Under the pieces are notes generated by a model. That model worked only from the letters and a program-made list of their open reading frames with translations, had not been told where the DNA came from and did not search any database. The position numbers and the translations under genes were made by a program. Below are positions 1 through 9,092 of a stretch of 64,000 bases of DNA, piece after piece. The stretch comes from Vacuolonema iberomarrocanum LEGE 07170. Lineage in GTDB: Bacteria > Cyanobacteriota > Cyanobacteriia > Elainellales > Elainellaceae. The stretch's first letter is position 1, and each line of letters opens with the position of its first letter. The DNA lies in assembly GCA_015207365.1 (NCBI GenBank), contig JADEXA010000001.1, positions 124,001 to 188,000 of the forward strand. Direction: 5' to 3'.

Positions 1-54
1 ATCTCTGACTGGATGCCCTAACTGTTAAGGTTGCAAAATTATCTCCTCAATCAG

Positions 55-111
55 CACCAGATCGCTTTTTGAAAGCCCCACACTGTGGGGCTTTCAAAAA
101 GCGATCTGGTG
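55..111. repeat. Long perfect hairpin, family A
   Basis: Two 28-base arms pair perfectly around a single C at 83; the left arm starts CACCAGATCGC. The right side continues with GTGGATTCTTAGTGAATTGGTA. The same tail (allowing R/Y changes) flanks the hairpins at 32887-32939 and 47233-47285, although their stems differ, so this is a dispersed element rather than a plain terminator. It lies just downstream of the leftward LysR gene and could still stop that transcript. Confidence 0.8.
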
Positions 112-132
112 TGGATTCTTAGTGAATTGGTA

Positions 133-1065
133 TTAAGCGGGTGCGTGCCTTTTGGCACACATATCCTTTAGCAAATTCAAAAAGGCAAAGCCTGCAGGCG
201 TGAGTAGCGAGTCCTTTAAAATTGCGACCTGAATGGTTCGAAACAACGGCACGGGTAAGCTGAAAACCCGAACATCTTTGGGGGTTGGTTCTGCGGCCAG
301 TCGGGGGCTAATGGTTGCGCCTAAGCCCTTTGCAACCATGTTGATGATGGTTGCATCTGAGCGTACGTGATACTTCGGTGCAAGGGTAATGCCATGCTTT
401 GCACAGTGATAGTGCACTGCGCTGTCGCACAAATCGCCTTCTGGAGCCATCACAAGCGGATATGTGATCAAATCTTCCCAGGTGATGGTGTTTCTTTTGG
501 ATGGAAAACCCGGTGGAAACAACGCCACAAAATCATCCTGCACCAGATCCCAGGTTTCCAAGTCGCAGTGTGTTTCCACGTAGGTTTCGGCTAAATCGTA
601 GGTCACGGCTAAATCAACCCGTCCCTGGCGCAAATCGTTTTCTACAGCTGGACAATCATCATATTCTGCAAGGCGAACGGCGATCGCCGGATAGCGCCGA
701 CAAAATTCTGCAATAACATCGGGCAATAGGTGCGATGCGGCGCTGCGAAAGGAGGAAATCCGCACATAGCCGCCCTTTAATCCCTTCGCAAGGTTGGCTT
801 GTTTTACCACATCATCGAGTAGATAGGTGATGCGCCGCGCGCGCTCGACAATCTGTTCGCCAACGGGGGTGAGCGTCGCCCCATGCCTTCCCCGAGAGAG
901 GAGGACGACCCCCAGTTCATTTTCCAACGCGGCGATCGCATAGCTAATCGCAGACTGGGTCAGTTGCAGTTGCAGGGCTGCCTCGCTGAAGCTGCCTGAA
1001 TCGGCGATCGCCAGTAAGGCATACAGATACGACATTTTAGGATGGTTCGAGCTATGCAACCCCAT
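133..1065 (-). CDS. LysR-family transcriptional regulator
   Basis: A LysR-type activator/repressor of about 310 residues. The N-terminal winged helix-turn-helix is clear (SGSFSEAALQLQLTQSAI followed by ALENELGVVLLSR), and the remainder matches the two-lobed periplasmic-binding-like effector domain. The frame stays open upstream to 1248, but the ATG at 1065 is preferred because it gives the normal family length and is preceded by GAGGA at a good distance. It is divergent from the EamA exporter at 1331, the usual arrangement for a LysR protein and its target. The effector cannot be read from sequence. The target assignment is inference; the family call is firm. Confidence 0.9.
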   Translation of the reverse strand: MGLHSSNHPKMSYLYALLAIADSGSFSEAALQLQLTQSAISYAIAALENELGVVLLSRGRHGATLTPVGEQIVERARRITYLLDDVVKQANLAKGLKGGYVRISSFRSAASHLLPDVIAEFCRRYPAIAVRLAEYDDCPAVENDLRQGRVDLAVTYDLAETYVETHCDLETWDLVQDDFVALFPPGFPSKRNTITWEDLITYPLVMAPEGDLCDSAVHYHCAKHGITLAPKYHVRSDATIINMVAKGLGATISPRLAAEPTPKDVRVFSLPVPLFRTIQVAILKDSLLTPAGFAFLNLLKDMCAKRHAPA

Positions 1066-1330
1066 GGGTAAATCCTCAGTGTGTTGGAGAGGTGATTTGA
1101 ACTGCTGCGGGACCTGTTGATGGTTGGTGCGCGCCATATACGTAGAATCAACGTTGCAAAAATCCCTGACGAGCGATTGCCGCAACAAGTAGTCCCTGAT
1201 TGTCGCAAATTGGCAGGACAAGGCGATAGGTTTTTCTATCAAATGCACTGATACATGCGATTCAATCGATTGTTTGCCAGACGCATACCGTGCTTTTACT
1301 GTGATTTGTAATTGTTCATCATTACTTCAC

Positions 1331-2266
1331 ATGATTGCTATTGCCCCAAATAACCATCGCAAAGGGACGCTCCTCCTGCTCATGACGACTGTCATTTGGG
1401 GAACATCATTTCCGATTCTAAAAGACACCCTAGGGACCATTCCTCCCTCAATGCTGGTTGCGATTCGCTTTGGTATTGCGGCGATCGCGCTCTCGCCCTG
1501 GCTGCGCAACATCAACCGCCGCCTTTTGAGAGATGGTGCGCTCCTCGGTGGCATTTTGTTTCTGGAATCGACCTGTGGGCTGTTGGGCTTAGAAACCATT
1601 TCTGCCAATCGGTCTGCGTTCATTGTGAGTCTAAATGTCATTCTCGTCCCGTTGTTGGGCTTTCTCATCGGGCAACAATTGCGGAGACAGATTCTCATTG
1701 CTGCGGGATTAGCCGTTTGCGGGATCAGCGTTATGTCTTGGGAAGGCGGGGGCCTCGGTGTCGGAGAGCTACTGACGTTGGCCTCCGCGATCGGCGTCGC
1801 TACCTATGTCTTGCTGCTAGAGGCGATCGCCCCGCGCCATTCTTCGTTGGCGCTCACTGCCGTGCAAGCCTGGGTTATGTTCCTGATTGGAATCCTGTGG
1901 ATGCTACCAAGTGTGCCGCTACAGGATTTTGCGGTTGGCGATCGCCTCCCAGCGCTGCTTTACCTTGGGCTCGTTGTAACCATTGCCCCAATTTGGATTC
2001 AGGCCACAGGACAGCGTTGGGTTCCTGCTACGGAAGCTGCTCTGCTTTACACCATGGAGCCTGTATTTGCTGCAATATTCTCGTTTTGGTTTCTTAGCGA
2101 GAATTTGGGTATTCGCGGGGCGATCGGGGCTGGCTTAATTTTGACGGCAACTGTGATCAGCCAATATCGACGGGGTTCGGCGACTCCGACGCAGGAGATT
2201 GCGCTCAACGAAGCGACTACAGTTGCAGAAGAGCGTTTCCGTGAAAAGGTGGGGTCAAACCGCTAG
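1331..2266 (+). CDS. EamA/DMT-family transporter
   Basis: Inner-membrane exporter of the drug/metabolite transporter superfamily, about 311 residues with roughly ten hydrophobic helices in two EamA repeats. The first repeat begins at TTVIWGTSFPILKD near residue 20 and the second near residue 160 (GELLTLASAIGVATYVLLLE). C-terminal helices contain TEAALLYTMEPVFAAIFSFW, typical of the family. The ATG at 1331 starts immediately before the first helix; the frame extends upstream to 1274 without obvious protein character. Divergent from the LysR gene, which may control it. Substrate is unknown; family members export amino acids, purines or other metabolites. Confidence 0.9.
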   Translation: MIAIAPNNHRKGTLLLLMTTVIWGTSFPILKDTLGTIPPSMLVAIRFGIAAIALSPWLRNINRRLLRDGALLGGILFLESTCGLLGLETISANRSAFIVSLNVILVPLLGFLIGQQLRRQILIAAGLAVCGISVMSWEGGGLGVGELLTLASAIGVATYVLLLEAIAPRHSSLALTAVQAWVMFLIGILWMLPSVPLQDFAVGDRLPALLYLGLVVTIAPIWIQATGQRWVPATEAALLYTMEPVFAAIFSFWFLSENLGIRGAIGAGLILTATVISQYRRGSATPTQEIALNEATTVAEERFREKVGSNR

Positions 2267-2282
2267 TGCTGTGTCAGTTTTG

Positions 2283-2321
2283 ATTTTGTGGGGACATTCC
2301 GTAGGAATGTCCCCACAAAAT
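2283..2321. repeat. Hairpin between convergent genes
   Basis: 18-base arms (left starts ATTTTGTGGGGACATTCC) pair perfectly around GTA at 2301-2303. Shorter inverted ends TGTCA/TGACA lie further out. The position between the convergent EamA gene and the small leftward gene ending at 2338 would suit a bidirectional terminator, but there is no U-run directly after the stem. It may be another member of the dispersed palindromes seen in this window. Confidence 0.7.
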
Positions 2322-2337
2322 TAGTTTTGACAGACCG

Positions 2338-2706
2338 CTAGGATGGCTCGGGATATGAAGATAGCTCATCGACCCGAATTTCAAACAGATCCACCATGTC
2401 AGGGGTGGCGTAAATTCGGAGTTTGGCGTCCTTAGAAAAGGTGGCCATGATTTTTCCCATGGGAACAACGTGATTCAGCACTTGCCAATTGGTTGGGCGA
2501 TCGGGGCACACGATGACCAACGTCACCACATTCGCTGTTGTTGTGACCGACCAATCGCAAGGGGCAAGCAGCGCCTGAAGTGAAGCGTCGCACTGCTGCT
2601 GAAAGCGCTGAGTCAAGGACTGGTCTAATGTTCGACGCAGTTGATGATCCTCTAAGTCAAGTTCTTGAGGTGGTAGGTCATCGGAGGGGAGGGGAGGTTT
2701 TACCAT
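2338..2706 (-). CDS. Conserved hypothetical protein (122 aa)
   Basis: Not recognised. A soluble 122-residue protein with no signal peptide or membrane segment. The first 25 residues are acidic and proline-rich (PPLPSDDLPPQELDLEDHQ), followed by a helical stretch with several Gln and a C-terminal half of alternating beta-type residues (NVVTLVIVCPD, LRIYATPDMVDLFEI). GGAGA precedes the ATG at 2706. It is the last gene of a leftward operon, 25 bases after the SagB-type dehydrogenase, so it may serve that enzyme. Function is unknown. Confidence 0.75.
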   Translation of the reverse strand: MVKPPLPSDDLPPQELDLEDHQLRRTLDQSLTQRFQQQCDASLQALLAPCDWSVTTTANVVTLVIVCPDRPTNWQVLNHVVPMGKIMATFSKDAKLRIYATPDMVDLFEIRVDELSSYPEPS

Positions 2707-2731
2707 GGTGGGTGTCTCCTTTTTTATCGGA

Positions 2732-4102
2732 TCAGGTTATCAAATCGGGGCGAGTCGTTTGTCCAACGGCGATCGCATATAAAACAGGCTGGTCTGTACC
2801 CAGAAACGCTTGCACCTCATCGTCGTAGAATGCGCCAATACCGCTGCAACCCAGACCCAGAGCGGTGGCCGCAAGATAAATGCGATGGCCGACTACCCCG
2901 GCTTGCTGGAGAGAGACACGGTAATTGTGGCAGGCAGATGTGATGAAAAAGATGGCTGCACAGTCGCGGGCGATCGCCTGGTTAATGCAAAGGTGCCCCG
3001 TCTGGGTGTGGAACTCTCCTGTTTTCAGGCAATGTAATGTTTTATCATCAATCGTTCGATATAGCCCTGACGATTGCTCATCGACCCGATGCAGAACGGC
3101 ATAAATTTCTAGGGTTTTAAGCGCACCCGGCAGGGGCTGATGTAGCGCGTCGCAGACAGCCAGAAAACTCTTTTGGCTGATGGCAGTGGGATAAAATCGC
3201 CGCGCCGATCGCCGCTGCTGAATGGCTTCTTGCCATTGGGCAGGTTGCACGGGAAAGGTAGGCTGTTGCAATAATCGCGGCTGAAGCGGTACCGCAGAAT
3301 CCGCGCTAGCCTGAGCCCTCAGAGTGGCTTGATAGCCCACTTCGATGAAGCGGTTCGGTTCAAAGTAGTCGGTACCCGATACGGTGGGGATGGGCGATCG
3401 CAATCGTCGCACGGGTTTCTTGGTTGCCCGCGCTTTGACCTCTCCAACCACCATGGCTGCTGTAAAGAACTCTTTGGTTTCAAACCCAAAGTCTTCGTTG
3501 AGCGCAGGCCAATCAACATCAAACAACAGTTGATAGTCGTAACCCGAGGCATAGGCCGAAGCTTCGATCGCCCCTAGGTGATGACCGCTATCTAAAAAGC
3601 AATAGCGCAAACTGCGATTTCTGTACTTCCAGCTCGATCGAAAATAGACGCAACTGACGAGCAAGATGCAGCCTTTCACCAAGCGAATATCATTGCCAGC
3701 ATCGGTGAAATACGCCTCAATTCCATCATCAATCAACTCATAGATCAGGGTTAGGGAATTCGTCTCAGGCTCTAGATGGTAGATGCCATCCAGCATTCCA
3801 CTAATGCCCCGCACCTGCACGTATAGCTCTGTCGGGTAAAGCGCCCCCGCCGATGGCTGGACGCGGAGCAGATGAGTGCCTTCGCGATAGTGCTTTTGAT
3901 AGGTGATGGCGCTGGTGAGAGCGAGAAACTGATGGGTCGGATGCGTTGGCTCTAAAGGAAAACGTCGAAAAAAGTGGGGATAGGTTTTGAACGATTGCGG
4001 CTGTGTGCTGGCATCAACATAGTTGGGGTCGATCTGCACCGACACCACAGAATGCTTTGTTGCCTCGTGATAGTTATGATCAGTTGCCTTTGCTAACACC
4101 AT
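2732..4102 (-). CDS. SagB/ThcOx-type dehydrogenase, double nitroreductase domain
   Basis: A 456-residue flavin-dependent protein with two nitroreductase-fold halves. The N-terminal half (about 40-250) has the SagB-type signature around QPSAGALYPTELYVQVRG and GIYHLEPETN; the C-terminal half (about 285-450) contains RRSARRF, SGLYRTIDD, LQQAGVVGHRIYLAATALGL and GIGAFYDDEVQAFLG. SagB proteins oxidise azolines to azoles in peptide natural products, but no precursor peptide, YcaO cyclase or protease is nearby, so the substrate here is open. The start overlaps the end of the upstream ankyrin gene by 23 bases, implying coupled translation. Family call is strong; reaction is inference. Confidence 0.85.
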   Translation of the reverse strand: MVLAKATDHNYHEATKHSVVSVQIDPNYVDASTQPQSFKTYPHFFRRFPLEPTHPTHQFLALTSAITYQKHYREGTHLLRVQPSAGALYPTELYVQVRGISGMLDGIYHLEPETNSLTLIYELIDDGIEAYFTDAGNDIRLVKGCILLVSCVYFRSSWKYRNRSLRYCFLDSGHHLGAIEASAYASGYDYQLLFDVDWPALNEDFGFETKEFFTAAMVVGEVKARATKKPVRRLRSPIPTVSGTDYFEPNRFIEVGYQATLRAQASADSAVPLQPRLLQQPTFPVQPAQWQEAIQQRRSARRFYPTAISQKSFLAVCDALHQPLPGALKTLEIYAVLHRVDEQSSGLYRTIDDKTLHCLKTGEFHTQTGHLCINQAIARDCAAIFFITSACHNYRVSLQQAGVVGHRIYLAATALGLGCSGIGAFYDDEVQAFLGTDQPVLYAIAVGQTTRPDLIT

Positions 4103-4556
4103 GCTTCAGGATCCTGACAATATCGAAGTTAGCGGCAAAATCAATCGCTCGAAAGTCATCCAGATTCATGAGTTGAGCATCGGCACCGGCGGCCAAAAGT
4201 GCTTTCACCATCTCGGCCTTGCCCGCTGAGGACGCATACATCAAGACGGTCGCACCGTTGTCATTCTGGTTATTAAAATCAATGCCTGCGCGAATCAGTT
4301 GCTCGATCAAGTCCTGACGATCGCGAAAACAAGCAAACCAAAGCGCATTATTGCCATCATTGTTTCTAGCGTTCAACGCCGCCCCTGCTTGGATCAATGC
4401 CCGCACTACCTCCGCCTCTTCCATCCGGGTGGCTTGCATCAAAGCGGTATCTCCGTTTTGCCCCCGCTGCTCTAAGTTGTCGGGATCAAATCCCTGGATG
4501 AGCAACCATTGTTGTAGCGCAGGAGTGATGCGATCGCGCGTCGTCGAGTCAGTCAT
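4080..4556 (-). CDS. Ankyrin-repeat protein
   Basis: A 158-residue protein made mainly of ankyrin repeats: NGDTALMQATRMEEAEVVRALIQAG (in part), DGNNALWFACFRDRQDLIEQL, NGATVLMYASSAGKAEMVKAL and a final degenerate repeat. Each shows the ALxxAxxxG-type helix pair and the AGAxxN/D turn. The frame is open to 4682, but the ATG at 4556 begins the recognisable protein. First gene of the leftward operon with the SagB-type dehydrogenase; its last 23 bases encode that protein's start in another frame. Ankyrin proteins bind protein partners, so it may be a scaffold or chaperone for the enzyme (inference). Confidence 0.85.
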   Translation of the reverse strand: MTDSTTRDRITPALQQWLLIQGFDPDNLEQRGQNGDTALMQATRMEEAEVVRALIQAGAALNARNNDGNNALWFACFRDRQDLIEQLIRAGIDFNNQNDNGATVLMYASSAGKAEMVKALLAAGADAQLMNLDDFRAIDFAANFDIVRILKHGVSKGN

Positions 4557-4891
4557 AGCGATGGGATGAGATGCCGAGGATCTCATAGCAAGGGGAGCAG
4601 GTGCCGTAAGAGTGGCTATAGCTCTCTGCATTCTATGGGATGCGATGGGGGAAGGGGCGATCGCTATTAAGCCAGTACTCAAAGGTTGAAACCCTCGTTA
4701 CGCAAAGATCTTGGAATTTTATTAGGGCATGGCTTGAGTATTACTGGCTCGTCAGTCTTTTCTCTTGCGTAGGATGTGTTAGCGACAGCGTAACGCATCA
4801 AAGGTTTACTGGATGGCCTACACTGCTGTTTGTTTGGGGCTATTTGCTTAGCATTTTAGGACGTGATCGGCTTTGTCTGTCAGGGTTGGGT

Positions 4892-5002
4892 GATCCCCCT
4901 AAATCCCCCTTCAAAAGGGGGACTTTGAGTTCGGTTACTCCCCTTATCAAAATGGACTTTGCGTCCAGTTCCCCCCCTTTTGAAGGGGGGTTAGGGGGGA
5001 TC
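4892..5002. repeat. Cyanobacterial GATCCCCCT inverted repeat
   Basis: GATCCCCCTAAATCCCCCTT at 4892 is mirrored by an imperfect copy ending GGGGGGATC at 5002, and each side also folds on its own (CCCCCTTCAAAAGGGGG type). This is the well-known dispersed GATCCCCCTAAATCC-type repeat of cyanobacterial genomes. It occupies the middle of the 4557-5184 gap upstream of the NACHT gene; apart from it I see no convincing gene in that gap. An open frame across it reads into repeat sequence and is not protein-like. Confidence 0.7.
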
Positions 5003-5184
5003 TTCCTTATCTGAATGGATCACATGAATCCTTCAAACCCCTTTCCTAGTGACATAAATCTATTCGAGAAGACGTAATAGTCACGCAGATTGTCTTCGCG
5101 ACACCTCTCTTAACAAATTCGGTCATATCATCCCGATTTCGAGACGTTCCTGCCATAATACGGGCGAGAGCGTGAGGCAAATGG

Positions 5185-8100
5185 ATGGTTTTCGAGACTG
5201 CGGCGTTGTTTGCGGGTTCATGGCTGGTAAATCTGGGCAAGCAGAAACTGGGAGAAATACTACTGCAGGGTATAGATCAAAAGCTGAACCCCAGTGATTT
5301 TCAGCGGTTGCTAGACCAAGCTGTGCAAGAGGCCAACAAACAGGTGCCCGAGTTATTTATGGCCTGCGAGATGGATGGCCTCAAAGGTGCGCGGCGATTT
5401 GTCAGTCAATTTTTAGTGGGGCGGGCGATCGAAGAGTTACAAAAGCCCCTGAAATGCGAAGGTAAGCCTGATGCTGGACTGTTGCAAGACTTATTTCTGC
5501 AAGAGGTTAAAGGCCATCCCATTGCGCCGCAGCTCAAGCAGGATTCTCTGTTGCCCTGGATGCAAGCGTTTGTGGATGCCTACTTTGACTCCACCACTGC
5601 TTGTTTGAAAATACACTACACGCTCAAGGCTTATTGCCAGAAGCTGAGTAGCAAGCTGGGCAAGATGGTGTTTGATGGGATGGCGGTGGATGGCAAGGTG
5701 GTGGATGAGTCGGGGGATTTGACAAAGCTGTTTGTTATGCCCGATGTGAAAGCCCACGATAGTCGCTGGGCAAAAGAGCTTGAGATTGAACGACCAGACG
5801 CTTTGAGTGACGACCCGCAAGAACGCATTTTGTGGGAGCAACGGCAGCAGGCGGAGTTTTTGAAGAAAGCCGAGCAAGCAAACCCCTTTTCGGCAAAGGA
5901 GTTGTTGAAAGACAACAAGCGACGCGTGGTACTTTTGGGGGCACCAGGAGCAGGTAAGACGACGCTGACTAACTACCTGCTGATTACGGCGGCACGGCAA
6001 TGTAGCCAGGTAACGGATCGAGCTGCTGAGCTGCAAGTCCCCATTCTGATTCGCATTCGAGATCTGTCTCGCAAGCCGGAGCTGTCAATCCTAGAATTCG
6101 CTGAGTACTTTGTGAAGCAAGAACTGGGGCTTGAGGAGTTACCCGCTGACTTTTTTGACTACTGGCTAGAGCGGGGGCAAGCGTTGATCCTGCTAGACGG
6201 GTTGGACGAAGTGCCCGATGCAGTGGAGCGACGTAAAACCGTGGATAAGCTGGAGCTGTTTTTAAGCGACTGCCCGCAGTGCCCGGTGCTGATTACCTCG
6301 CGTCCGGCGGGCTACCGCAATGACTACTTTAGCCGCGACGACTATCCCCACTATGAGCTACAATCCTTTGACGATGAAAAAATTGACCAGTTCATTGACC
6401 ACTGGTACGAGAGTCGCGTAGACCTGGAGGACGAGCGTAGACGACGCAAGGCCAACCTCCGGCGCGCACTCAAGGACAAACCTAGAATTAAGCGGCTGGC
6501 TCGCAACCCGCTACTGCTGACGCTAATTGCCCTGATTCACCGCTATCGCAACCTGCCCAAGCATCGCCATGAGCTGTACGACAGTGCTGTTGAAACGCTG
6601 ATTTCCCTGTGGGATAAGAGCAAAGAGCTGACCGACTTTACGGTCAATCGGACGCTTAAGTATCTGGAACTCGATGACATTCGTCGATTGATGGAAAAGT
6701 TAGCCTACTGGATTCATGCCCAGGGCAGCGTGGATGAAGCGGAAAACGGCACCCAGATTGGGCGGGATACGCTGATTCGCCAGCTCGGCAAAATGATTAT
6801 TGAGATCAAAGCCCCCGAGTCTATCAAGTCGCACTTGGCCGAAAAAGAAGCCGAGCGTTTTTTGGATGAAATTATTCGAGACCGGGCGGGGCTCCTGTCG
6901 CAGCAGGGGCAAGACCGCTATTCCTTTGTTCACAAAACCTTTCAAGAATATCTCTGCGCTCAGGAGATTTTATATCGGCAAAACAACCAAGATCCGGATG
7001 ATGACGACTATACTCCCCATGTCAGGAAACATATTGAGGATTATCTGCACCAGCAGCATTGGAGAGAGGTATTACTACTGCTGGTGGCTCAACAAAAGCC
7101 AAATCCAGCTAAGTCCTCTCTGAAGGCGATTTTGAATGCAGAGAGCGACTATGAGGAGTGGTTGCATCGAGATTTGCTATTTGCCGGGAGTTGCCTGGCA
7201 GAAAATACCAACGTTTCGGATGAAGGCACGATTTGTCAGATTTTGGACTCGCTGGTAGCACTGGAGGTTAGCGTTGTTCCCGAGACAGCAGAGACATTGA
7301 GAAAAGAGGTTTTCAAGGTCATCGGCGGATGCCGCGATACCCTATTTGCAGATCGACTGATGCAAAAGCTCAGCGAACATAGCTCTGAAATAGACCGATG
7401 GCGTTTGATTGACTATCAGATAGAGCTAGCCCCAAATGCCGCCGCCATTAGCTTACTGGGGCTGCTCAAAGATGGGGATAGTAATGTACGTTCTCGCGCG
7501 GCTGAGGCGTTGGGAGGATTAGGGCAGGACTCCGATGCAGCGGTTTCGAGCTTACTAGGGCTGCTCAAAGATGGGGATAGTAATGTGCGTTCTCGCGCGG
7601 CTGAAGCGTTGGGAGGATTAGGACAGGGCTCCGATGCGGTGGTGGCGAACTTACTAGAGCTGCTCAAAGACGAGACTATGGCTGTGCGTTATTTCACGGC
7701 CGATGCGTTGGGATATCTAGGGCAGGACTCCGATGCAGTGGTTTCGGGCTTGCTGCGGCTACTCAAAAACGAGGAGCCTGTTGTGATTCATAGTGCGGCT
7801 GAGGCGTTGAGACGACTGGGACAGACCTCTGATGCAGTGGTCGCGGGCTTACTGGGGTTGCTCAAAGATGAGGATAGTGATGTACGTTCTCGCGCGGCTC
7901 AGGTGTTGGGACGGTTAGGGCAGAACTCCGATGCGGTGGTTTCGGGCTTACTGGGGTTGCTCAAAGATGAGGATAGTGATGTACGTTCTCGCGCGGCTCA
8001 GGTGTTGGGACGGTTAGGGCAGAACTCCGATGCGGTGGTTTCGGGCTTACTGGGACTGCTCAAAGATGAGGATAGTAATGTGCGTTCTCGCATGGCTGAA

Positions 8101-9036
8101 GCATTGGGATATCTAGGGCAAGATTCTGATGCAGTGGTTACGGGCTTACTGAAGTTGCTCAAAGACGCGGCTTGGAATGTACGTTATTTCACGGCTGAGG
8201 CATTGGGACGGCTAGGGCAGGGCTCCGATGCAGTGGTTGCGGGCTTACTGGAGTTGCTCAAAGATGAGAATAAGAATATGCGTTATTGCACGGCTAAGTC
8301 GTTGGGACGACTGGGACAGAACTCCAATACGGTGGTTTCGAGCTTACTAGAGCTGCTCAAAGACAAGGATAGTAATGTGCGTTCTCGTGCGGCTGAGACG
8401 CTAGTACAGCTAGGGCAGAACTCCAATGCGGTGGTTTCGAGCTTACTAGAGCTGCTCAAAGACAAGGATAGTAATGTGCGTTCTCGTGCGGCTGAGATGC
8501 TAGTACAGCTAGGGCAGAGTTCTGATGAGGTGATGAAGAGCTTACTAGAGCTACTCAAAGATAACGCTAGTTATGTATATTCTCGCGCGGCTAAGACGTT
8601 AGTACAGCTAGGGCAGGGCTCTGATGCGGTGGTGGTGGGCTTACTGGAGCTGCTCAAAGACGAGGAACATGCCGTGGACTATAGCGCAGCTGAGGCGTTG
8701 GTACAGCTGGGGCAGGGGTCCGATGCGTTAGTCGCAGAATTACTAAGGCTGCTCAAAGATGACGCTAGTTATGTGCGTTTTCGTGCAGCTGAGGTGTTGG
8801 GAAAGCTGGGGTATGTCTCTGATGCGGTGGTGGCGGGCTTACTCGCCTTTCTCAAAGACAATTCGTTCAATTATTGGACTCTGGGGACTGTCAATCAACA
8901 AGCGGCCAAGTCTCTAGTCGCTCTCAGCAAACAATCTGATGTGGTTAAACCAGTCCTGGTCAACTGGATTCAGCAACATCGACAGGATGACTTTGTAGGA
9001 GTAGGGTTAGATGCCCTATGGGAAATGGTGAGCTGA
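5185..9036 (+). CDS. NACHT/STAND ATPase with C-terminal HEAT repeats
   Basis: A 1283-residue NLR-like protein. Residues 1-230 form an unrecognised helical N-terminal domain, the position of the effector in bacterial NLRs. The NACHT ATPase follows, with Walker A GAPGAGKTT near 251, Walker B LILLDGLDEV near 333, sensor-like VLITSRPAGYR near 370 and the helical part ending FVHKTFQEYLCAQEI. From about residue 754 to 1250 there are roughly 15 tandem HEAT-type units of 33 residues (LLxLLKDxxxxVRxxAAxxLxxLGQxSDAVV). GAGG lies 7 bases before the ATG. Related bacterial NACHT proteins (bNACHT) defend against phage by sensing through the C-terminal repeats. Defence is inference; the architecture is clear. 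No partner gene is adjacent, so it probably acts alone. Confidence 0.9.
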   Translation: MVFETAALFAGSWLVNLGKQKLGEILLQGIDQKLNPSDFQRLLDQAVQEANKQVPELFMACEMDGLKGARRFVSQFLVGRAIEELQKPLKCEGKPDAGLLQDLFLQEVKGHPIAPQLKQDSLLPWMQAFVDAYFDSTTACLKIHYTLKAYCQKLSSKLGKMVFDGMAVDGKVVDESGDLTKLFVMPDVKAHDSRWAKELEIERPDALSDDPQERILWEQRQQAEFLKKAEQANPFSAKELLKDNKRRVVLLGAPGAGKTTLTNYLLITAARQCSQVTDRAAELQVPILIRIRDLSRKPELSILEFAEYFVKQELGLEELPADFFDYWLERGQALILLDGLDEVPDAVERRKTVDKLELFLSDCPQCPVLITSRPAGYRNDYFSRDDYPHYELQSFDDEKIDQFIDHWYESRVDLEDERRRRKANLRRALKDKPRIKRLARNPLLLTLIALIHRYRNLPKHRHELYDSAVETLISLWDKSKELTDFTVNRTLKYLELDDIRRLMEKLAYWIHAQGSVDEAENGTQIGRDTLIRQLGKMIIEIKAPESIKSHLAEKEAERFLDEIIRDRAGLLSQQGQDRYSFVHKTFQEYLCAQEILYRQNNQDPDDDDYTPHVRKHIEDYLHQQHWREVLLLLVAQQKPNPAKSSLKAILNAESDYEEWLHRDLLFAGSCLAENTNVSDEGTICQILDSLVALEVSVVPETAETLRKEVFKVIGGCRDTLFADRLMQKLSEHSSEIDRWRLIDYQIELAPNAAAISLLGLLKDGDSNVRSRAAEALGGLGQDSDAAVSSLLGLLKDGDSNVRSRAAEALGGLGQGSDAVVANLLELLKDETMAVRYFTADALGYLGQDSDAVVSGLLRLLKNEEPVVIHSAAEALRRLGQTSDAVVAGLLGLLKDEDSDVRSRAAQVLGRLGQNSDAVVSGLLGLLKDEDSDVRSRAAQVLGRLGQNSDAVVSGLLGLLKDEDSNVRSRMAEALGYLGQDSDAVVTGLLKLLKDAAWNVRYFTAEALGRLGQGSDAVVAGLLELLKDENKNMRYCTAKSLGRLGQNSNTVVSSLLELLKDKDSNVRSRAAETLVQLGQNSNAVVSSLLELLKDKDSNVRSRAAEMLVQLGQSSDEVMKSLLELLKDNASYVYSRAAKTLVQLGQGSDAVVVGLLELLKDEEHAVDYSAAEALVQLGQGSDALVAELLRLLKDDASYVRFRAAEVLGKLGYVSDAVVAGLLAFLKDNSFNYWTLGTVNQQAAKSLVALSKQSDVVKPVLVNWIQQHRQDDFVGVGLDALWEMVS
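7447..8844 (+). repeat. Tandem 99-bp coding repeats (HEAT units)
   Basis: About fifteen in-frame 99-base units inside the NACHT gene. Units 7844-7942 and 7943-8041 are identical over all 99 bases, and the identity runs on into the next unit for a few bases. The two units around 8340-8530 are also nearly identical. Such DNA-level identity points to recent duplication or gene conversion, so unit number is likely to vary between strains. This is not a CRISPR: units are contiguous and coding, with no spacers. Confidence 0.9.
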
Positions 9037-9092
9037 GGGGGCGATCGCCCCTCCGTTCAGAAGAAGCGATCGCTTTCCCTTAGCTAGCTAGA

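Noticed and set aside
1396..2097. 233-codon frame overlapping the EamA gene
   Set aside because: The other frame encodes a clear EamA transporter; this one is rich in Arg/Cys/His, typical of an out-of-frame reading.
7447..8844. Regular direct repeats that could suggest a CRISPR array
   Set aside because: Units are contiguous 99-base coding repeats without spacers, and they translate as HEAT units.
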